Assembly (NCBI RefSeq): GCF_000472425.1
Contig: NZ_AXAI01000006.1
Span: 124,001 to 188,000 of the forward strand
Direction of reading: 5' to 3'
Length of the DNA: 64,000 bases
Source of the DNA: Bradyrhizobium sp. Tv2a-2
GTDB lineage: Bacteria; Pseudomonadota; Alphaproteobacteria; Rhizobiales; Xanthobacteraceae
Part shown: positions 21,231 through 30,076 of the stretch, one piece after another
Layout of the letters: each line of letters begins with the position of its first letter
Numbering within the stretch: position 1 is the stretch's first letter
The notes under the pieces: generated by a model
Databases searched by the model: none
Told to the model about the DNA's origin: nothing
The model's input: only the letters and a program-made list of their open reading frames with translations
Made by a program: the position numbers and the translations under genes

Positions 21231-22409
21231 ATGCGCTCCCTGAACAAGGTTTTCGGCACGCTTCCCGTTACGATCTTCGAGGCGATGTCGCAGCTCGCGC
21301 GCGACAACAATGCCATCAATCTCGGCCAAGGCTTTCCCGACGATCCCGGCCCTGAGGACATCCGCCGCGCCGCGGCGGATGCGACTGTGAACGGCTACAA
21401 CCAGTATCCTTCGATGATGGGGATCCCCGAGCTGAGGCAGGCCATTGCGACCCATTATGGGCATTGGCACGGGCTCAGGCTCGACCCCATGACCGAGGTG
21501 ATGGTCACCTCGGGCGGCACCGAGGCGCTGACGTCCGCGATCCTCGCCGTGGTCGAGCCGGGCGATGAGGTCATCGTCTTTCAGCCGGTCTACGATTCCT
21601 ATCTGCCGATCATCCGCCAGGCCGGCGGCATCCCGCGGCTCCTCAGGCTCGAGCCGCCGCATTGGCGGCTGTCGGAGGAGATGCTCAAGAGCGCCTTCAA
21701 CCGCAAGACCAAGGCGGTACTGTTCAACAATCCGCTCAACCCGGCCGCGGTTGTCTATCCGCGCGAGGACCTCGAGCTGCTGGCCCGCTTCTGCCAGGAG
21801 TTCGACAGTATCGCCATTTGCGACGAGGTCTGGGAGCACGTCGTTTTCGACGGGCGTGAGCATATTCCCCTGATCACCATCCCCGGCATGCGCGACCGCA
21901 CCATCAAGGTCGGCTCTGCGGGCAAGATCTTTTCGTTGACGGGCTGGAAGATCGGCTTTGTCTGCGCGGCGCCGCCGTTGCTTCGGGTGGCCGCCAAGGT
22001 GCACCAGTTCCTCACCTTCACCACCGCGCCCAACCTACAGGCCGCAGTGGCTTATGGGCTCGGCAAGGCCGACGATTATTTCCTCGACATGCGCAAGGAA
22101 CTCGCGCGCAGCCGTGACCGGCTCACCGCGGGGCTGGAGAGCATCGGCTTCCCGGTGCTGCGCTCGCAGGGCACCTATTTCCTCACCGTCGACCTGTCGC
22201 CGCTTGGCCTGAACGAGACCGACGAGGCGTTCTGCCGGCGCATCGTCACCGACTACAAGGTGGCCGCGATCCCGGTATCGGCCTTCTACGAGCAGGATGC
22301 GGTGACCTCGGTGGTGCGGTTTTGCTTTGCGAAGAAGGATTCGACCCTCGATACTGCGCTGGAGCGGTTGTCGGATGCGGTGCACCGCCGCAGGAAGGCG
22401 AGCGCATGA
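21231..22409 (+). CDS. PLP-dependent class I/II aminotransferase
   Basis: This 392-residue fold-type I transaminase is recognised from INLGQGFPDD near the N-terminus, VTSGGTEAL (cofactor phosphate region) and SAGKIFSLTGWKIG, whose first Lys (about residue 232) should form the Schiff base with pyridoxal phosphate. NNPLNPAA and the Arg in VVRFCFAK complete the family set. The LGQGFP start resembles methionine/kynurenine aminotransferases, but substrate is unproven. The frame opens at 21153 within the rhodanese gene; ATG 21231 is the sensible start. The stop overlaps the next ATG (ATGA, 22406-22409). Confidence 0.9.
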   Translation: MRSLNKVFGTLPVTIFEAMSQLARDNNAINLGQGFPDDPGPEDIRRAAADATVNGYNQYPSMMGIPELRQAIATHYGHWHGLRLDPMTEVMVTSGGTEALTSAILAVVEPGDEVIVFQPVYDSYLPIIRQAGGIPRLLRLEPPHWRLSEEMLKSAFNRKTKAVLFNNPLNPAAVVYPREDLELLARFCQEFDSIAICDEVWEHVVFDGREHIPLITIPGMRDRTIKVGSAGKIFSLTGWKIGFVCAAPPLLRVAAKVHQFLTFTTAPNLQAAVAYGLGKADDYFLDMRKELARSRDRLTAGLESIGFPVLRSQGTYFLTVDLSPLGLNETDEAFCRRIVTDYKVAAIPVSAFYEQDAVTSVVRFCFAKKDSTLDTALERLSDAVHRRRKASA

Positions 22410-23521
22410 GGGATGTGCAACAATCTCTCCGTGGCTTTGCGGCGGCTGCGATCATCATCGCGGCCGTTTTGCTGCCGGGCGCGGCAAGTGCGGCGGAGCG
22501 CACGGTCAATTTCTACAATTGGTCGAACTATATCGCGCCCGACGTGCTCGAGAATTTCACCAAGGAGACCGGCATCAAGGTCGTCTACGACACTTTCGAT
22601 GCCAATGAGACCCTGGAGACGCGGCTGCTCGCGGGCAAGTCCGGCTACGACGTCGTGGTGCCCACTGCGTATTTCCTGCAGCGGCAGATCAAGGCGAATG
22701 TGTTCCAGAAGCTCGACAAGACGAAATTCCCCAATTTGGCCAACGCCTGGCCCTTCGTCACGCAGCATCTTGCGACCTACGATCCCGGCAACGTCTATGC
22801 CGCAAACTACATGTGGGGCACGACCGGCATCGGCTACAACGTCAAGAAGGCGCGCGAGATTCTGGGGGCCGAGGGCAAGATCGACAGCTGGGATATCGTC
22901 TTCAAGCCGGAAAACCTCGCCAAGTTCAAAGACTGCGGCGTCCACATGCTGGATTCCGCAGATGACATCTTTCCCGCTGCGCTCGGCTATCTGGGCCTTG
23001 ATCCGAACTCAACCAGGCAGGCAGATCTGGATAAAGCAGCCGACCTTATCGGCAAGATCAGGCCCTACGTCCGCAAGTTTCACTCATCGGAGTACTTAAG
23101 CGCACTCGCCACCGGCGAGATCTGTCTCGTCGTCGGCTGGTCGGGCGACATCATGCAGGCGCGGGCGCGCGCTGCCGAGGCCAAGAACGGCATCGAGATC
23201 GGCTATGCGATCCCGAAAGAGGGCGCTCAGATGTTCTTCGACAATCTCGCGATCCCCGCCGATGCCCAGCATGTCGCCGAGGCCTATGAGCTGATCAACT
23301 ATCTCTACCGGCCAGAAGTGGCCGCCAGGAATTCCGACTTCCTGTCCTACGCGAGCGGCAATCTGGCGAGTCAGAAGCTGGTCGATCCGAAGATCCTCAA
23401 CGACAAGAACATCTATCCCGACGACGCGACGCTGCAGAAGCTGTTCGTCATCACCGCCCGCGATCCGGCAACCCAGCGCATCATCAACCGGCTCTGGACC
23501 AAGGTGAAGACGGGGAGGTGA
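22406..23521 (+). CDS. Polyamine ABC transporter substrate-binding protein (PotF-like)
   Basis: This 371-residue periplasmic binding protein has a signal peptide (about residues 1-31, ending AASA) and starts its mature chain with RTVNFYNWSNYIAPDVLENF, the hallmark of the PotD/PotF putrescine-spermidine family. AGKSGYDVVVPT and MWGTTGIGYN are further family segments. No permease or ATPase gene lies beside it, so it is an orphan receptor here, translationally coupled to an aminotransferase. That pairing hints at polyamine or related amine use. An AGGAAGG ribosome site precedes the start. Confidence 0.9.
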   Translation: MRDVQQSLRGFAAAAIIIAAVLLPGAASAAERTVNFYNWSNYIAPDVLENFTKETGIKVVYDTFDANETLETRLLAGKSGYDVVVPTAYFLQRQIKANVFQKLDKTKFPNLANAWPFVTQHLATYDPGNVYAANYMWGTTGIGYNVKKAREILGAEGKIDSWDIVFKPENLAKFKDCGVHMLDSADDIFPAALGYLGLDPNSTRQADLDKAADLIGKIRPYVRKFHSSEYLSALATGEICLVVGWSGDIMQARARAAEAKNGIEIGYAIPKEGAQMFFDNLAIPADAQHVAEAYELINYLYRPEVAARNSDFLSYASGNLASQKLVDPKILNDKNIYPDDATLQKLFVITARDPATQRIINRLWTKVKTGR

Positions 23522-23560
23522 CTTTTCGTCGCTTCGCTCCTTGCAATGACGGGTGAGGGC
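23522..23560. repeat. Bradyrhizobium-type intergenic repeat fragment
   Basis: The convergent gap contains CGTCGCTTCGCTCCTTGCAA followed by TGACG, wording I recognise as a frequent short intergenic repeat in Bradyrhizobium. The ends (CGTC / GACG) can pair. There is no coding content. Confidence 0.4.
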
Positions 23561-23565
23561 GTTTG

Positions 23566-24498
23566 CTACCGCCATCGCCGATGCAGCCAGAGCCATTGCT
23601 CCGGATGCTCGCGGATCCACCCTTCGACCACGGAGGTGACGGCCTGTGTCGTGCCCTGGATGTCGATCTGGCCGTTGGCGTCGCGCACCGGCATCACTTC
23701 TTCACTCAGCTCGGCGCGGAAGTGGCGGCCGGGGAGGCGGATGATGCGCACGCCGTGCACCGGACATTCGACCTGCCGCAACAGCCGCGCCAGCATCGGG
23801 TTGGCGCGGGTCTTGCGACCGAAGAAGGTGACCTCGACGCCACCGGTCAGGTACTGGTCGACCAGCATGGCGACGTGCTGACCGTTCTTCAGGGCTTCGG
23901 CCAGCCGGAGCGGCGCACCGCGGCCGGCGGGTATCAGAGTGCCCATCTTGACCTGCCGGAGCTCCTGGATGATGCGGTCGGCAGAGGCGATGTTGGGCTT
24001 GCGGTAGAGGATCGCCGTGTCGAGCCCGTGCGCGACGGCGGCGAGCGCCGGCAACTCCCAATTGGCGAGGTGGCTTGCGAAGATCAGTGCCGGCTTGCCG
24101 TCGAGCCGGAGCTTGTGGAACAGCGCCCGCGTCCCCGGTGCGAGTTCGATGCGGCCATCCTCGGGATATTCCTCCTCGAAATCCCAGATGTGATCGAGAT
24201 GGGCGAACTCGGCGCCCATGCGCCCCAGATTGTCCCAGACACCCGCGAGAATCTTCTCAATCTCCTCGGGCGATTTTTCTGGAAAAGCCGCGGTGAGGTT
24301 GGCGCGGCCGATGCGCTGCTCGCGCAACCGCGGCCCGATCAGCTGCGCGACGCGCGCGAACGCATCCGCCGTCCGGTCCGCATTAAAATAGCGGGTGGTG
24401 CGCAGCAGACCGACGGTGAGCGCGCCGACCAGCGCTTCGCTGAGCGGCTTGGCGGCGCGGCCGATTCCGGCCTTGGCGCGAGCAACGAGCGAAGCCAT
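23566..24498 (-). CDS. lpxXL: Very-long-chain lipid A acyltransferase LpxXL
   Basis: This 310-residue inner-membrane LpxL/HtrB-family acyltransferase adds a secondary acyl chain to lipid A. The catalytic HxxxxE motif is HLANWE (His143, Glu148), and an ARxLRQVECPVHGV-like region follows. As last gene of the acpXL-fabZXL-fabF2XL-fabF1XL cluster it is the expected LpxXL, which transfers the C26-C32 omega-1-hydroxy chain from AcpXL. It starts 10 bases after fabF1XL, so transcription with it is likely. The specific donor is inferred from the neighbours. Confidence 0.88.
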   Translation of the reverse strand: MASLVARAKAGIGRAAKPLSEALVGALTVGLLRTTRYFNADRTADAFARVAQLIGPRLREQRIGRANLTAAFPEKSPEEIEKILAGVWDNLGRMGAEFAHLDHIWDFEEEYPEDGRIELAPGTRALFHKLRLDGKPALIFASHLANWELPALAAVAHGLDTAILYRKPNIASADRIIQELRQVKMGTLIPAGRGAPLRLAEALKNGQHVAMLVDQYLTGGVEVTFFGRKTRANPMLARLLRQVECPVHGVRIIRLPGRHFRAELSEEVMPVRDANGQIDIQGTTQAVTSVVEGWIREHPEQWLWLHRRWR

Positions 24499-24508
24499 CA
24501 GGTCCGCA

Positions 24509-25786
24509 TCAGGCCGGTTCGCGCGTGAGGATCAGCGAAGCGTTCTGGCCGCCGAAACCAAAGGAGTTCGACATCACTGCCGTGACCTTCGCATCCCTCG
24601 CCTTGTTCGGCACCACGTCGAAGGGGATGGCCGGATCCGGAATCTCGTAATTGATGGTCGGCGGAATCCGCTGGTGCTCCAGCGTGAGCAGCGAGAACAC
24701 CGCTTCCACCGCGCCTGCGGCGGAGATGGTGTGGCCGACCATCGATTTGTTGGAGGAAATCGGAATCTCTTTGGCGCGCTCGCCGAACACCGTTGAGATA
24801 CCTAAATACTCCATCTTGTCGTTCTCGGGCGTCGCCGTGCCGTGGGCATTGATGTGGTCGATCTGCTCAGGCGTCATGCCGGCGTCAGCCAGCGCTTTGC
24901 GGACGCAGCCGATAATCGGCTTGCCGTCCGGGCTCGAGCGGGTCCGGTGGAAGGAATCAGTCAGTTCGCCACAGCCGGCCAGCACGCCGAGAATCTTCGC
25001 GCCGCGGGCCGTTGCCCCCTCATAGCTCTCGAGCACCAAGGCGCCTGCGCCTTCGGCCATGACAAAGCCGTCCCGGTTCTTGGAGAATGGCTTCGACGCC
25101 GCCTGCGGCGGCGTGTTCTGGGTGGAGAGGGCGGAGAGTAGCGAAAAGCGGATCAGCGCTTCCGGATTGACCGAGCCCTCGGTCGCAACGCAAAGCGCAG
25201 CATCGGTCTCGCCGCGCCTGATGGCCTCGACGCCGAGCTGGATCGCGGTCGCGCCTGATGCGCAAGCCGTGGACAGCGAAATCGGCGAGCCCTTGGTGCC
25301 GAAGCGTTCAGCGAGATGATCGGAGATCGAGCCGAACAGGAAGCGGCGGTGCCAGGGCACGAATCGCCCGCCACCGCTGGCAGTCAGAAGGTCATCATAC
25401 TTGAATTCGGCCTTGCCGATGGTGCGGGCGAGTTCATCGCGCTGCGGCCATTCAAGCTCGATCGGCGCATTCGCCAGAAACAATGGTCCTGGGAAATTGC
25501 CCGCACTGCCGATACCGGCCTGGGCGATGGCTTCTTCCGCGACGAGATCGGCGAGCCGCTCGGACAGGTCGGTCGAGGAGAAGGGCTCAATGGGCACGAA
25601 ATCGATCGTGCCGGCCATGGTGGTCTTCAAGCCGTCGATCGGAAAACGCGTGATGGTGCGGATGCCGGATTCGCCGGCCGTGAGCTTTTTCCAGTTGTCG
25701 GACTTGCCGGCGCCAAGTGAGGTCGCAACCCCCATACCGGTGACGACGACGATCGGCCTGCCCAATTTGTCGCGCGGTGCTGCCAT
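24509..25786 (-). CDS. fabF1XL: Beta-ketoacyl-ACP synthase FabF1XL (catalytic)
   Basis: This 425-residue condensing enzyme has a complete Cys-His-His triad: Cys175 in STACASGAT, His315 in INAHGTATP and His352 in SMVGHTISA, with Lys347 in SNKSM. It would extend acyl chains on AcpXL toward C28. It is followed 10 bases later by lpxXL and preceded by the cysteine-free FabF2XL, with a 19-base gap. In described rhizobial clusters an alcohol dehydrogenase gene separates this gene from lpxXL; none is present here. Confidence 0.9.
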   Translation of the reverse strand: MAAPRDKLGRPIVVVTGMGVATSLGAGKSDNWKKLTAGESGIRTITRFPIDGLKTTMAGTIDFVPIEPFSSTDLSERLADLVAEEAIAQAGIGSAGNFPGPLFLANAPIELEWPQRDELARTIGKAEFKYDDLLTASGGGRFVPWHRRFLFGSISDHLAERFGTKGSPISLSTACASGATAIQLGVEAIRRGETDAALCVATEGSVNPEALIRFSLLSALSTQNTPPQAASKPFSKNRDGFVMAEGAGALVLESYEGATARGAKILGVLAGCGELTDSFHRTRSSPDGKPIIGCVRKALADAGMTPEQIDHINAHGTATPENDKMEYLGISTVFGERAKEIPISSNKSMVGHTISAAGAVEAVFSLLTLEHQRIPPTINYEIPDPAIPFDVVPNKARDAKVTAVMSNSFGFGGQNASLILTREPA

Positions 25787-25805
25787 GGTTTCCCCCCGTC
25801 AGCGG

Positions 25806-27014
25806 CTAACTGATCGCTTCCACCAGGGCCATGCCTTCGCCCCGCCAGTGGCCGGTCCCGATCACCACAATCTGGGACGGCGGTGCCGACATTTCAATCT
25901 CGAAGCCGGATGAATCGTTTGCCGGAAACAGTTCCCCGCGCGAAATCGACAGCGCGGCGAGCGCAAGCCCGATGGGGAATTGCGCCTCCATGGTGTGGCC
26001 GAACATCGTTCCCGTCGCCCTGATGGCGCGACCGGGATGCGAGGCGAGGAACGCGTGCTCCTCCGCGGTCGCGGGTTCCGCGCCGGTGGCGCCGGTGATG
26101 ACCGCGGCCGTATCGCCGGTCAGCTTGAGCTTGTTCCACAGCGCTTCCAGCGATCTGGTGATCTGACCGGGTTGCTTGCGCGGAGCATGATCGCCCAACA
26201 CCTGGGTCAGCCGGGCAAACGGCTTTGCCCCACGCGCTTCCGCATGCGCTTTCGACTCGATCACCAGGAACGCTCCCGCCGAACCGAGCGCGAAGCCGGG
26301 ATGTTCGCTGCGCGCCCAGAGCGGCGCGAACTTGTTCTTCAGGTTGAAGTCGCCGAATTCGTAGAGGACCAGAAGGTCTTTGCGCTCGCCGTTCTGCGCC
26401 CCGCCGATCAACGCGATGTCGCTCTCGCCATCGACGATACGGGCAAGCGCAATCCGCGCCGCGTCGACTGCCGCCGTCTCTTCGCCCATGAAGGTGCGCG
26501 ACGTACCGGTCACTCCGTGCACGATCGCGATGTTGCCTGCGAGCAGGTTCGAGAGCTGCGCCAGGAACAGCGTCGGGCGCAGGTCGTTCATCAGCCGCTC
26601 ATTGAGGAAGCCGGGCGGCACATTGCCTTTGGCCTGCGCGGTGAGGATCGCCTCGTCGACCGCGAGATCGCGCTCGCCGCCGCCGGCGGCCACGATCATG
26701 TCCATGCGGGACAGGATTTCCTTGTTGCCCTTGACGCCAGCGGAGTCCAGCGCGAGGCCCGCGGCATAGGTGCCGATGCGCTGCCAGGCCTCCATCTGCC
26801 GCTGGTCACCCTTTTTCGGGATCTGGGTGTCGAAATTGACCGGCGCAAACGGGTGCACGATATAGGGCGCGAAGTTCGTCTCGTCGACATTGACGCGCCG
26901 GTCCTGCAACCCCTGCCAGTTGGCGTCGAGGCCTTCTCCGAGAGACGTGGCAAGACCGATGCCGGTGATCCAGACTTCCGCCGGACCCCGTCTCGCTACT
27001 TTGATTTCAGTCAT
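25806..27014 (-). CDS. fabF2XL: Beta-ketoacyl synthase-like FabF2XL lacking the active-site Cys
   Basis: This 402-residue protein has the thiolase-fold ketosynthase outline but contains no cysteine at all. Where FabF has the nucleophile, it reads HGVTGTSRTFMGEE (residues 166-179). The first catalytic His (HGT motif) is replaced by ITGATGAEP, while the second is kept (MFGHTMEA, His340). It therefore cannot load acyl chains as a normal FabF. Partnered with intact FabF1XL it looks like the KS-beta or chain-length factor of type II polyketide synthases, possibly setting the length of the very long chain. The start overlaps the fabZXL stop (27011-27014). Confidence 0.87.
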   Translation of the reverse strand: MTEIKVARRGPAEVWITGIGLATSLGEGLDANWQGLQDRRVNVDETNFAPYIVHPFAPVNFDTQIPKKGDQRQMEAWQRIGTYAAGLALDSAGVKGNKEILSRMDMIVAAGGGERDLAVDEAILTAQAKGNVPPGFLNERLMNDLRPTLFLAQLSNLLAGNIAIVHGVTGTSRTFMGEETAAVDAARIALARIVDGESDIALIGGAQNGERKDLLVLYEFGDFNLKNKFAPLWARSEHPGFALGSAGAFLVIESKAHAEARGAKPFARLTQVLGDHAPRKQPGQITRSLEALWNKLKLTGDTAAVITGATGAEPATAEEHAFLASHPGRAIRATGTMFGHTMEAQFPIGLALAALSISRGELFPANDSSGFEIEMSAPPSQIVVIGTGHWRGEGMALVEAIS

Positions 27015-27481
27015 GACTGGAAGGCCTGCTGGGGAAAGGCGATGCGCTTGGCCACGGCATCCATGTGCACGCGCAGGTCGGGATGCGGGAAGGGGACGTG
27101 GCTGAAGGTGAGGGTCGAATTGCAGCGGAGCTTGCCGCCGACCTTGATCTTCGCCTCGGTGATGGCATAGCCCGAGCCCTCATGGACCAGGCTTGCCTCA
27201 ACCGTGAGCAGCTCGCCCGGGGGCACGAAGCCACGCATCTTGGCCTCCTTGACGGCGGCCAGAAACGGCATGCGCTCGAACTTGAACAGGCCGAGCAGCA
27301 GCCAGCCCGAGGTCTGCGCCATGGATTCGATCAGAAGCACGCCGGGCATGATTGGATAGCCCGGGAAATGCCCCTCGAAGATCGTGCTCTCCTGAGGAAC
27401 CTGGGCCTCGACCTTGATCGTCTTCTCTTCCAGGTTGAGGTCGAGGATCCGATCGATCAGCTGGAAATATTCGATTCTCAT
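27011..27481 (-). CDS. fabZXL: 3-hydroxyacyl-ACP dehydratase FabZXL
   Basis: This 156-residue hot-dog-fold dehydratase removes water from 3-hydroxyacyl-ACP during chain elongation. The catalytic His38 and Glu52 lie in GHFPGYPIMPGVLLIE. The C-terminus extends about 10-15 residues past a typical FabZ. It lies 9 bases after acpXL and overlaps fabF2XL by ATGA, so the order acpXL-fabZXL-fabF2XL is tightly coupled. Confidence 0.9.
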   Translation of the reverse strand: MRIEYFQLIDRILDLNLEEKTIKVEAQVPQESTIFEGHFPGYPIMPGVLLIESMAQTSGWLLLGLFKFERMPFLAAVKEAKMRGFVPPGELLTVEASLVHEGSGYAITEAKIKVGGKLRCNSTLTFSHVPFPHPDLRVHMDAVAKRIAFPQQAFQS

Positions 27482-27490
27482 GAGCTGAGG

Positions 27491-27778
27491 TCAGGTACCC
27501 GCGTTCTTGGCGGCGACCAGCTCGTCGATACGCGCGCACAGGTTTTTCAACACAAAATATTGCTCCGTGGTCGCCTTGCCGTCGTTGACCTCCTGGGTCC
27601 ACTTTTCCAACGGCAGCTTGATCCCGAATGCCTTGTCGATGGCGAATGCTATGTCGAGGAAATCGAGGCTGTCGATGCCCAGATCGTCGATGGCGTGGCT
27701 ATCCGGCGTGATCGTGTCGCGCGGGATGTCGCAGGTTTCGGCGATGATCGTGGCGACCTGATCGAATGTTGAGGACAT
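27491..27778 (-). CDS. acpXL: Acyl carrier protein AcpXL
   Basis: This 95-residue acidic carrier protein holds the very long fatty acid destined for lipid A. The 4'-phosphopantetheine site is Ser37 in [10 protein letters not shown]. Sequence and position identify the specialised AcpXL and not housekeeping AcpP. The frame is open upstream to 27859, but ATG 27778 with AAAGG about 8 bases before it matches family starts. It is the first gene of the cluster; its promoter should lie in 27779-27995. Confidence 0.93.
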   Translation of the reverse strand: MSSTFDQVATIIAETCDIPRDTITPDSHAIDDLGIDSLDFLDIAFAIDKAFGIKLPLEKWTQEVNDGKATTEQYFVLKNLCARIDELVAAKNAGT

Positions 27779-27995
27779 CACTAAGCCTTTGATATATTGG
27801 AGATAAATCCGGATTGCCGCGGCGGGCGGGGGATCCGCGCCTGAGACCAGCCCTCTCATCCCGCCGCCGGGAGTCGAGTGCCCGTATATCGGAGCGCCGC
27901 CTTTAGTTCAATGGAGGCGAAAAGGCCACGATCTGCCGAATTTTAGGGCTTTTTGATCGGTCCAAATGGTGAGCCGGCGGCCGGGGCTGCAGCCG

Positions 27996-28364
27996 CTAGT
28001 GGGTCGAGATGCGCACGCAGTCGCGCCGGCCCATCAGCACGCAATCCTGGGTCCTTCGCAGATCGGCGATGCTCATGGCTAGCCAGATGCCGACCGCCGT
28101 CAGCGCAACGGTGAAGGCAAAGGCGGCGATATTGGCGAGCATGCGTTGGCGGAAATCGTCGGGCGCCGCTCGCGGCTTCTCGTAACGCGACAGGTCGAGC
28201 GGCTCGACCAGCCTGTCCGACCGTCCGGTCTGCGCCTGGACGGAGGGGGCGTGCAACTGGGGGGCGTGGAGGGCGCTGCGCGGCCGGAACGGGATCACAC
28301 GGTGATCGTCATCTGCTGGGATGGGCCGCTGGGTCTTCACTGCGCCGGCTCCGGAAATCATCAC
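27996..28364 (-). CDS. Hypothetical single-pass membrane protein
   Basis: I do not recognise a named family in this 122-residue protein. Residues 1-75 are polar with a PIPADDDHRVIPFRPRSA stretch. One hydrophobic helix follows (about 79-98, IAAFAFTVALTAVGIWLAM), then a short tail with two spaced cysteines (QDCVLMGRRDCV). Proteins of this look are common and conserved in Bradyrhizobium. It lies upstream of acpXL on the same strand but 217 bases away, so a shared transcript is possible but unproven. Confidence 0.6.
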   Translation of the reverse strand: MMISGAGAVKTQRPIPADDDHRVIPFRPRSALHAPQLHAPSVQAQTGRSDRLVEPLDLSRYEKPRAAPDDFRQRMLANIAAFAFTVALTAVGIWLAMSIADLRRTQDCVLMGRRDCVRISTH

Positions 28365-28420
28365 TTAAATATCTAGCACGTGGACCAGAGCTTCCCACAG
28401 AAAATCTTGTGAAGGTCATA

Positions 28421-29317
28421 TCAAATCCGCGCATCATCCCTCAAAGTATCATGGAACCTGCTGTAATCGATCCGCACGCGGCCGTCATCGGAGACGCTGA
28501 GCACATCCACGTAGCGGTGTCCGAAGCGGATGTCGGAATGCCGATAGGCTTTCCGGGCATGAACGGTTTGCGCCGCAACAACATCATAGCCTGTGACCAC
28601 CACCGTCAGCGAGACGTTGGAGGCCTCGAGGTCATCCGGGCTCATGCCGTAGAACGGGCTGTTTTCATCGAGGACATGGTGCAGCGTCCAGCTCAAGGCG
28701 AGCGCCGGGCTTTCATGACTCAACAAGGGGAGCTCGTGGAAGCGTCGATAGGGCTGGCCTTCGGCGGTGATGGTGTTCTTGAACATCCATAGGCGCGCGG
28801 TCGCGTTGCCGATGATGTTCTGCCGCTCGTTGGCGAAGCGGATCATCAGGGTCGGCGCGGCCTCGTGATTCGAAATCACCGGATTATTTGCGAACAGAAG
28901 CCGCGCGTTCGGCCGCGAAAAGCGTGCGAAGATCAATCCCGTCATCAACGACGTTGAGAAAATGCCCGTGAACAGCTCGATCGCCGCGACGAAGTGACCG
29001 TAGTGGGTCTGCGGATGCATGTCGCCGTAGCCCGCGGTCGAGAGCGTCTCGATCGAGAAATAGAAATAGTCGATGTAGTCGCCGGCGGAGACGTTGGCGA
29101 TCGGATGGTCTCCGATCCAGTAGAAGCACGCGAAGATCGCGTTGAAGACGAGAAACACCAGCGCCGCGCCGGCGATGAAGGAAGGCCAGGAGGCGGTCAT
29201 GCAGCGGTGGCTGAGATCGGCCCAGAAATTGAGATGCAGCCCTTCGGTAATGATCTCGCGGCCGCCAATCCGGACGATACGCGGTTTGGCGACCCGTTCG
29301 CCATGGCCGTTCAACAT
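28421..29317 (-). CDS. Inward-rectifier (KirBac-type) potassium channel
   Basis: This 298-residue membrane protein has the prokaryotic Kir layout: an N-terminal slide helix, a first membrane helix (about 46-68), a pore with selectivity filter TAGYGDM (TAGYG at 94-98), a second helix (about 105-130), and a C-terminal cytoplasmic immunoglobulin-like domain (about 150-290). The intact filter predicts K+ conduction. GGAG about 8 bases upstream supports the ATG. A hairpin lies in its leader (29339-29370). It is transcribed away from the ParB-like gene. Confidence 0.9.
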   Translation of the reverse strand: MLNGHGERVAKPRIVRIGGREIITEGLHLNFWADLSHRCMTASWPSFIAGAALVFLVFNAIFACFYWIGDHPIANVSAGDYIDYFYFSIETLSTAGYGDMHPQTHYGHFVAAIELFTGIFSTSLMTGLIFARFSRPNARLLFANNPVISNHEAAPTLMIRFANERQNIIGNATARLWMFKNTITAEGQPYRRFHELPLLSHESPALALSWTLHHVLDENSPFYGMSPDDLEASNVSLTVVVTGYDVVAAQTVHARKAYRHSDIRFGHRYVDVLSVSDDGRVRIDYSRFHDTLRDDARI

Positions 29318-29338
29318 TCCGCTCCGATCTCCCGTGGA

Positions 29339-29370
29339 GGTAGTATGCCCCGCGAGGGCATCCCACTACC
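29339..29370. repeat. Two-tier hairpin in divergent promoter region
   Basis: The inner stem ATGCCC/GGGCAT encloses CGCGA; the outer stem GGTAGT/ACTACC encloses it with a CCC bulge. It lies 22 bases upstream of the Kir channel start. It could be a leader hairpin or an operator. Confidence 0.4.
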
Positions 29371-29449
29371 CCTGTGATTGCCCTTGTCATCATGTCATAA
29401 TCGACCGTTTTCCGACAAAGCAATTTGGCAGCTGCCATGGAGGCATCTC

Positions 29450-30076
29450 ATGCACAACACGCGCGAACCCAGAGTTCACCCGATCCCGATCCTGTCGTTG
29501 CGCCCGACGCAGATGACAGTCGGCATGCGCGAGGTCAAGGAAAAGCGCAAGCGCTTCAGCGAGCAGACATCCGCGAAAAAGCAGGAGGAGATGATCGGCA
29601 AGCACATGGTCCCGGTCGTGTTTGGACCCGACGAGCGCTACTATGTGGTCGATCACCATCACCTCGCGCGCGCGCTGCATGACGAAGGCATCGGCGACAT
29701 TCTGGTGACCGTGATCGGCGATCTCCGGATGGTGCAGAAGGACGCCTTCTGGAACGTGATGGACAACAAGCGCTGGGTCTATCCCTACGACACCAAGGGC
29801 GAGCGCCGTCCGTTCAAGGACCTGCCGAAATCGATCCGCGATCTGAAGGACGATCCGTTCCGCAGCCTCGCCGGCGAGCTGCGCCGCGCCGGCGGCTTTG
29901 CCAAGGACACCACGCCGTTTTCCGAATTCCTCTGGGCCGATTTCCTGCGCCGCCAGATGCCGCGCAAGCTGGTCGATGAGGATTTCGACAAGGCGATGGA
30001 AAAGGCGCTGCGGTTCGCCAAGAGCCACGATGCGATCTATCTGCCTGGCTGGTGCGGCCCGTCCGAGGAAGGTTAG
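29450..30076 (+). CDS. ParB-like nuclease-fold protein (ParBc_2 family)
   Basis: This 208-residue protein resembles the ParBc_2 group: an N-terminal strand pair (IPILSLRPTQMTVG), a KLVP-like segment MVPVVFG, and VVDHHHLARAL, which matches the nucleotide-binding VDGHHR box of ParB/Srx folds with a triple His. The C-terminal half is helical and unassigned. Function is unknown; ParB folds bind CTP, hydrolyse ATP or cut DNA. GGAGG six bases before ATG 29450 fixes the start. The frame is open to 29378. Confidence 0.75.
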   Translation: MHNTREPRVHPIPILSLRPTQMTVGMREVKEKRKRFSEQTSAKKQEEMIGKHMVPVVFGPDERYYVVDHHHLARALHDEGIGDILVTVIGDLRMVQKDAFWNVMDNKRWVYPYDTKGERRPFKDLPKSIRDLKDDPFRSLAGELRRAGGFAKDTTPFSEFLWADFLRRQMPRKLVDEDFDKAMEKALRFAKSHDAIYLPGWCGPSEEG

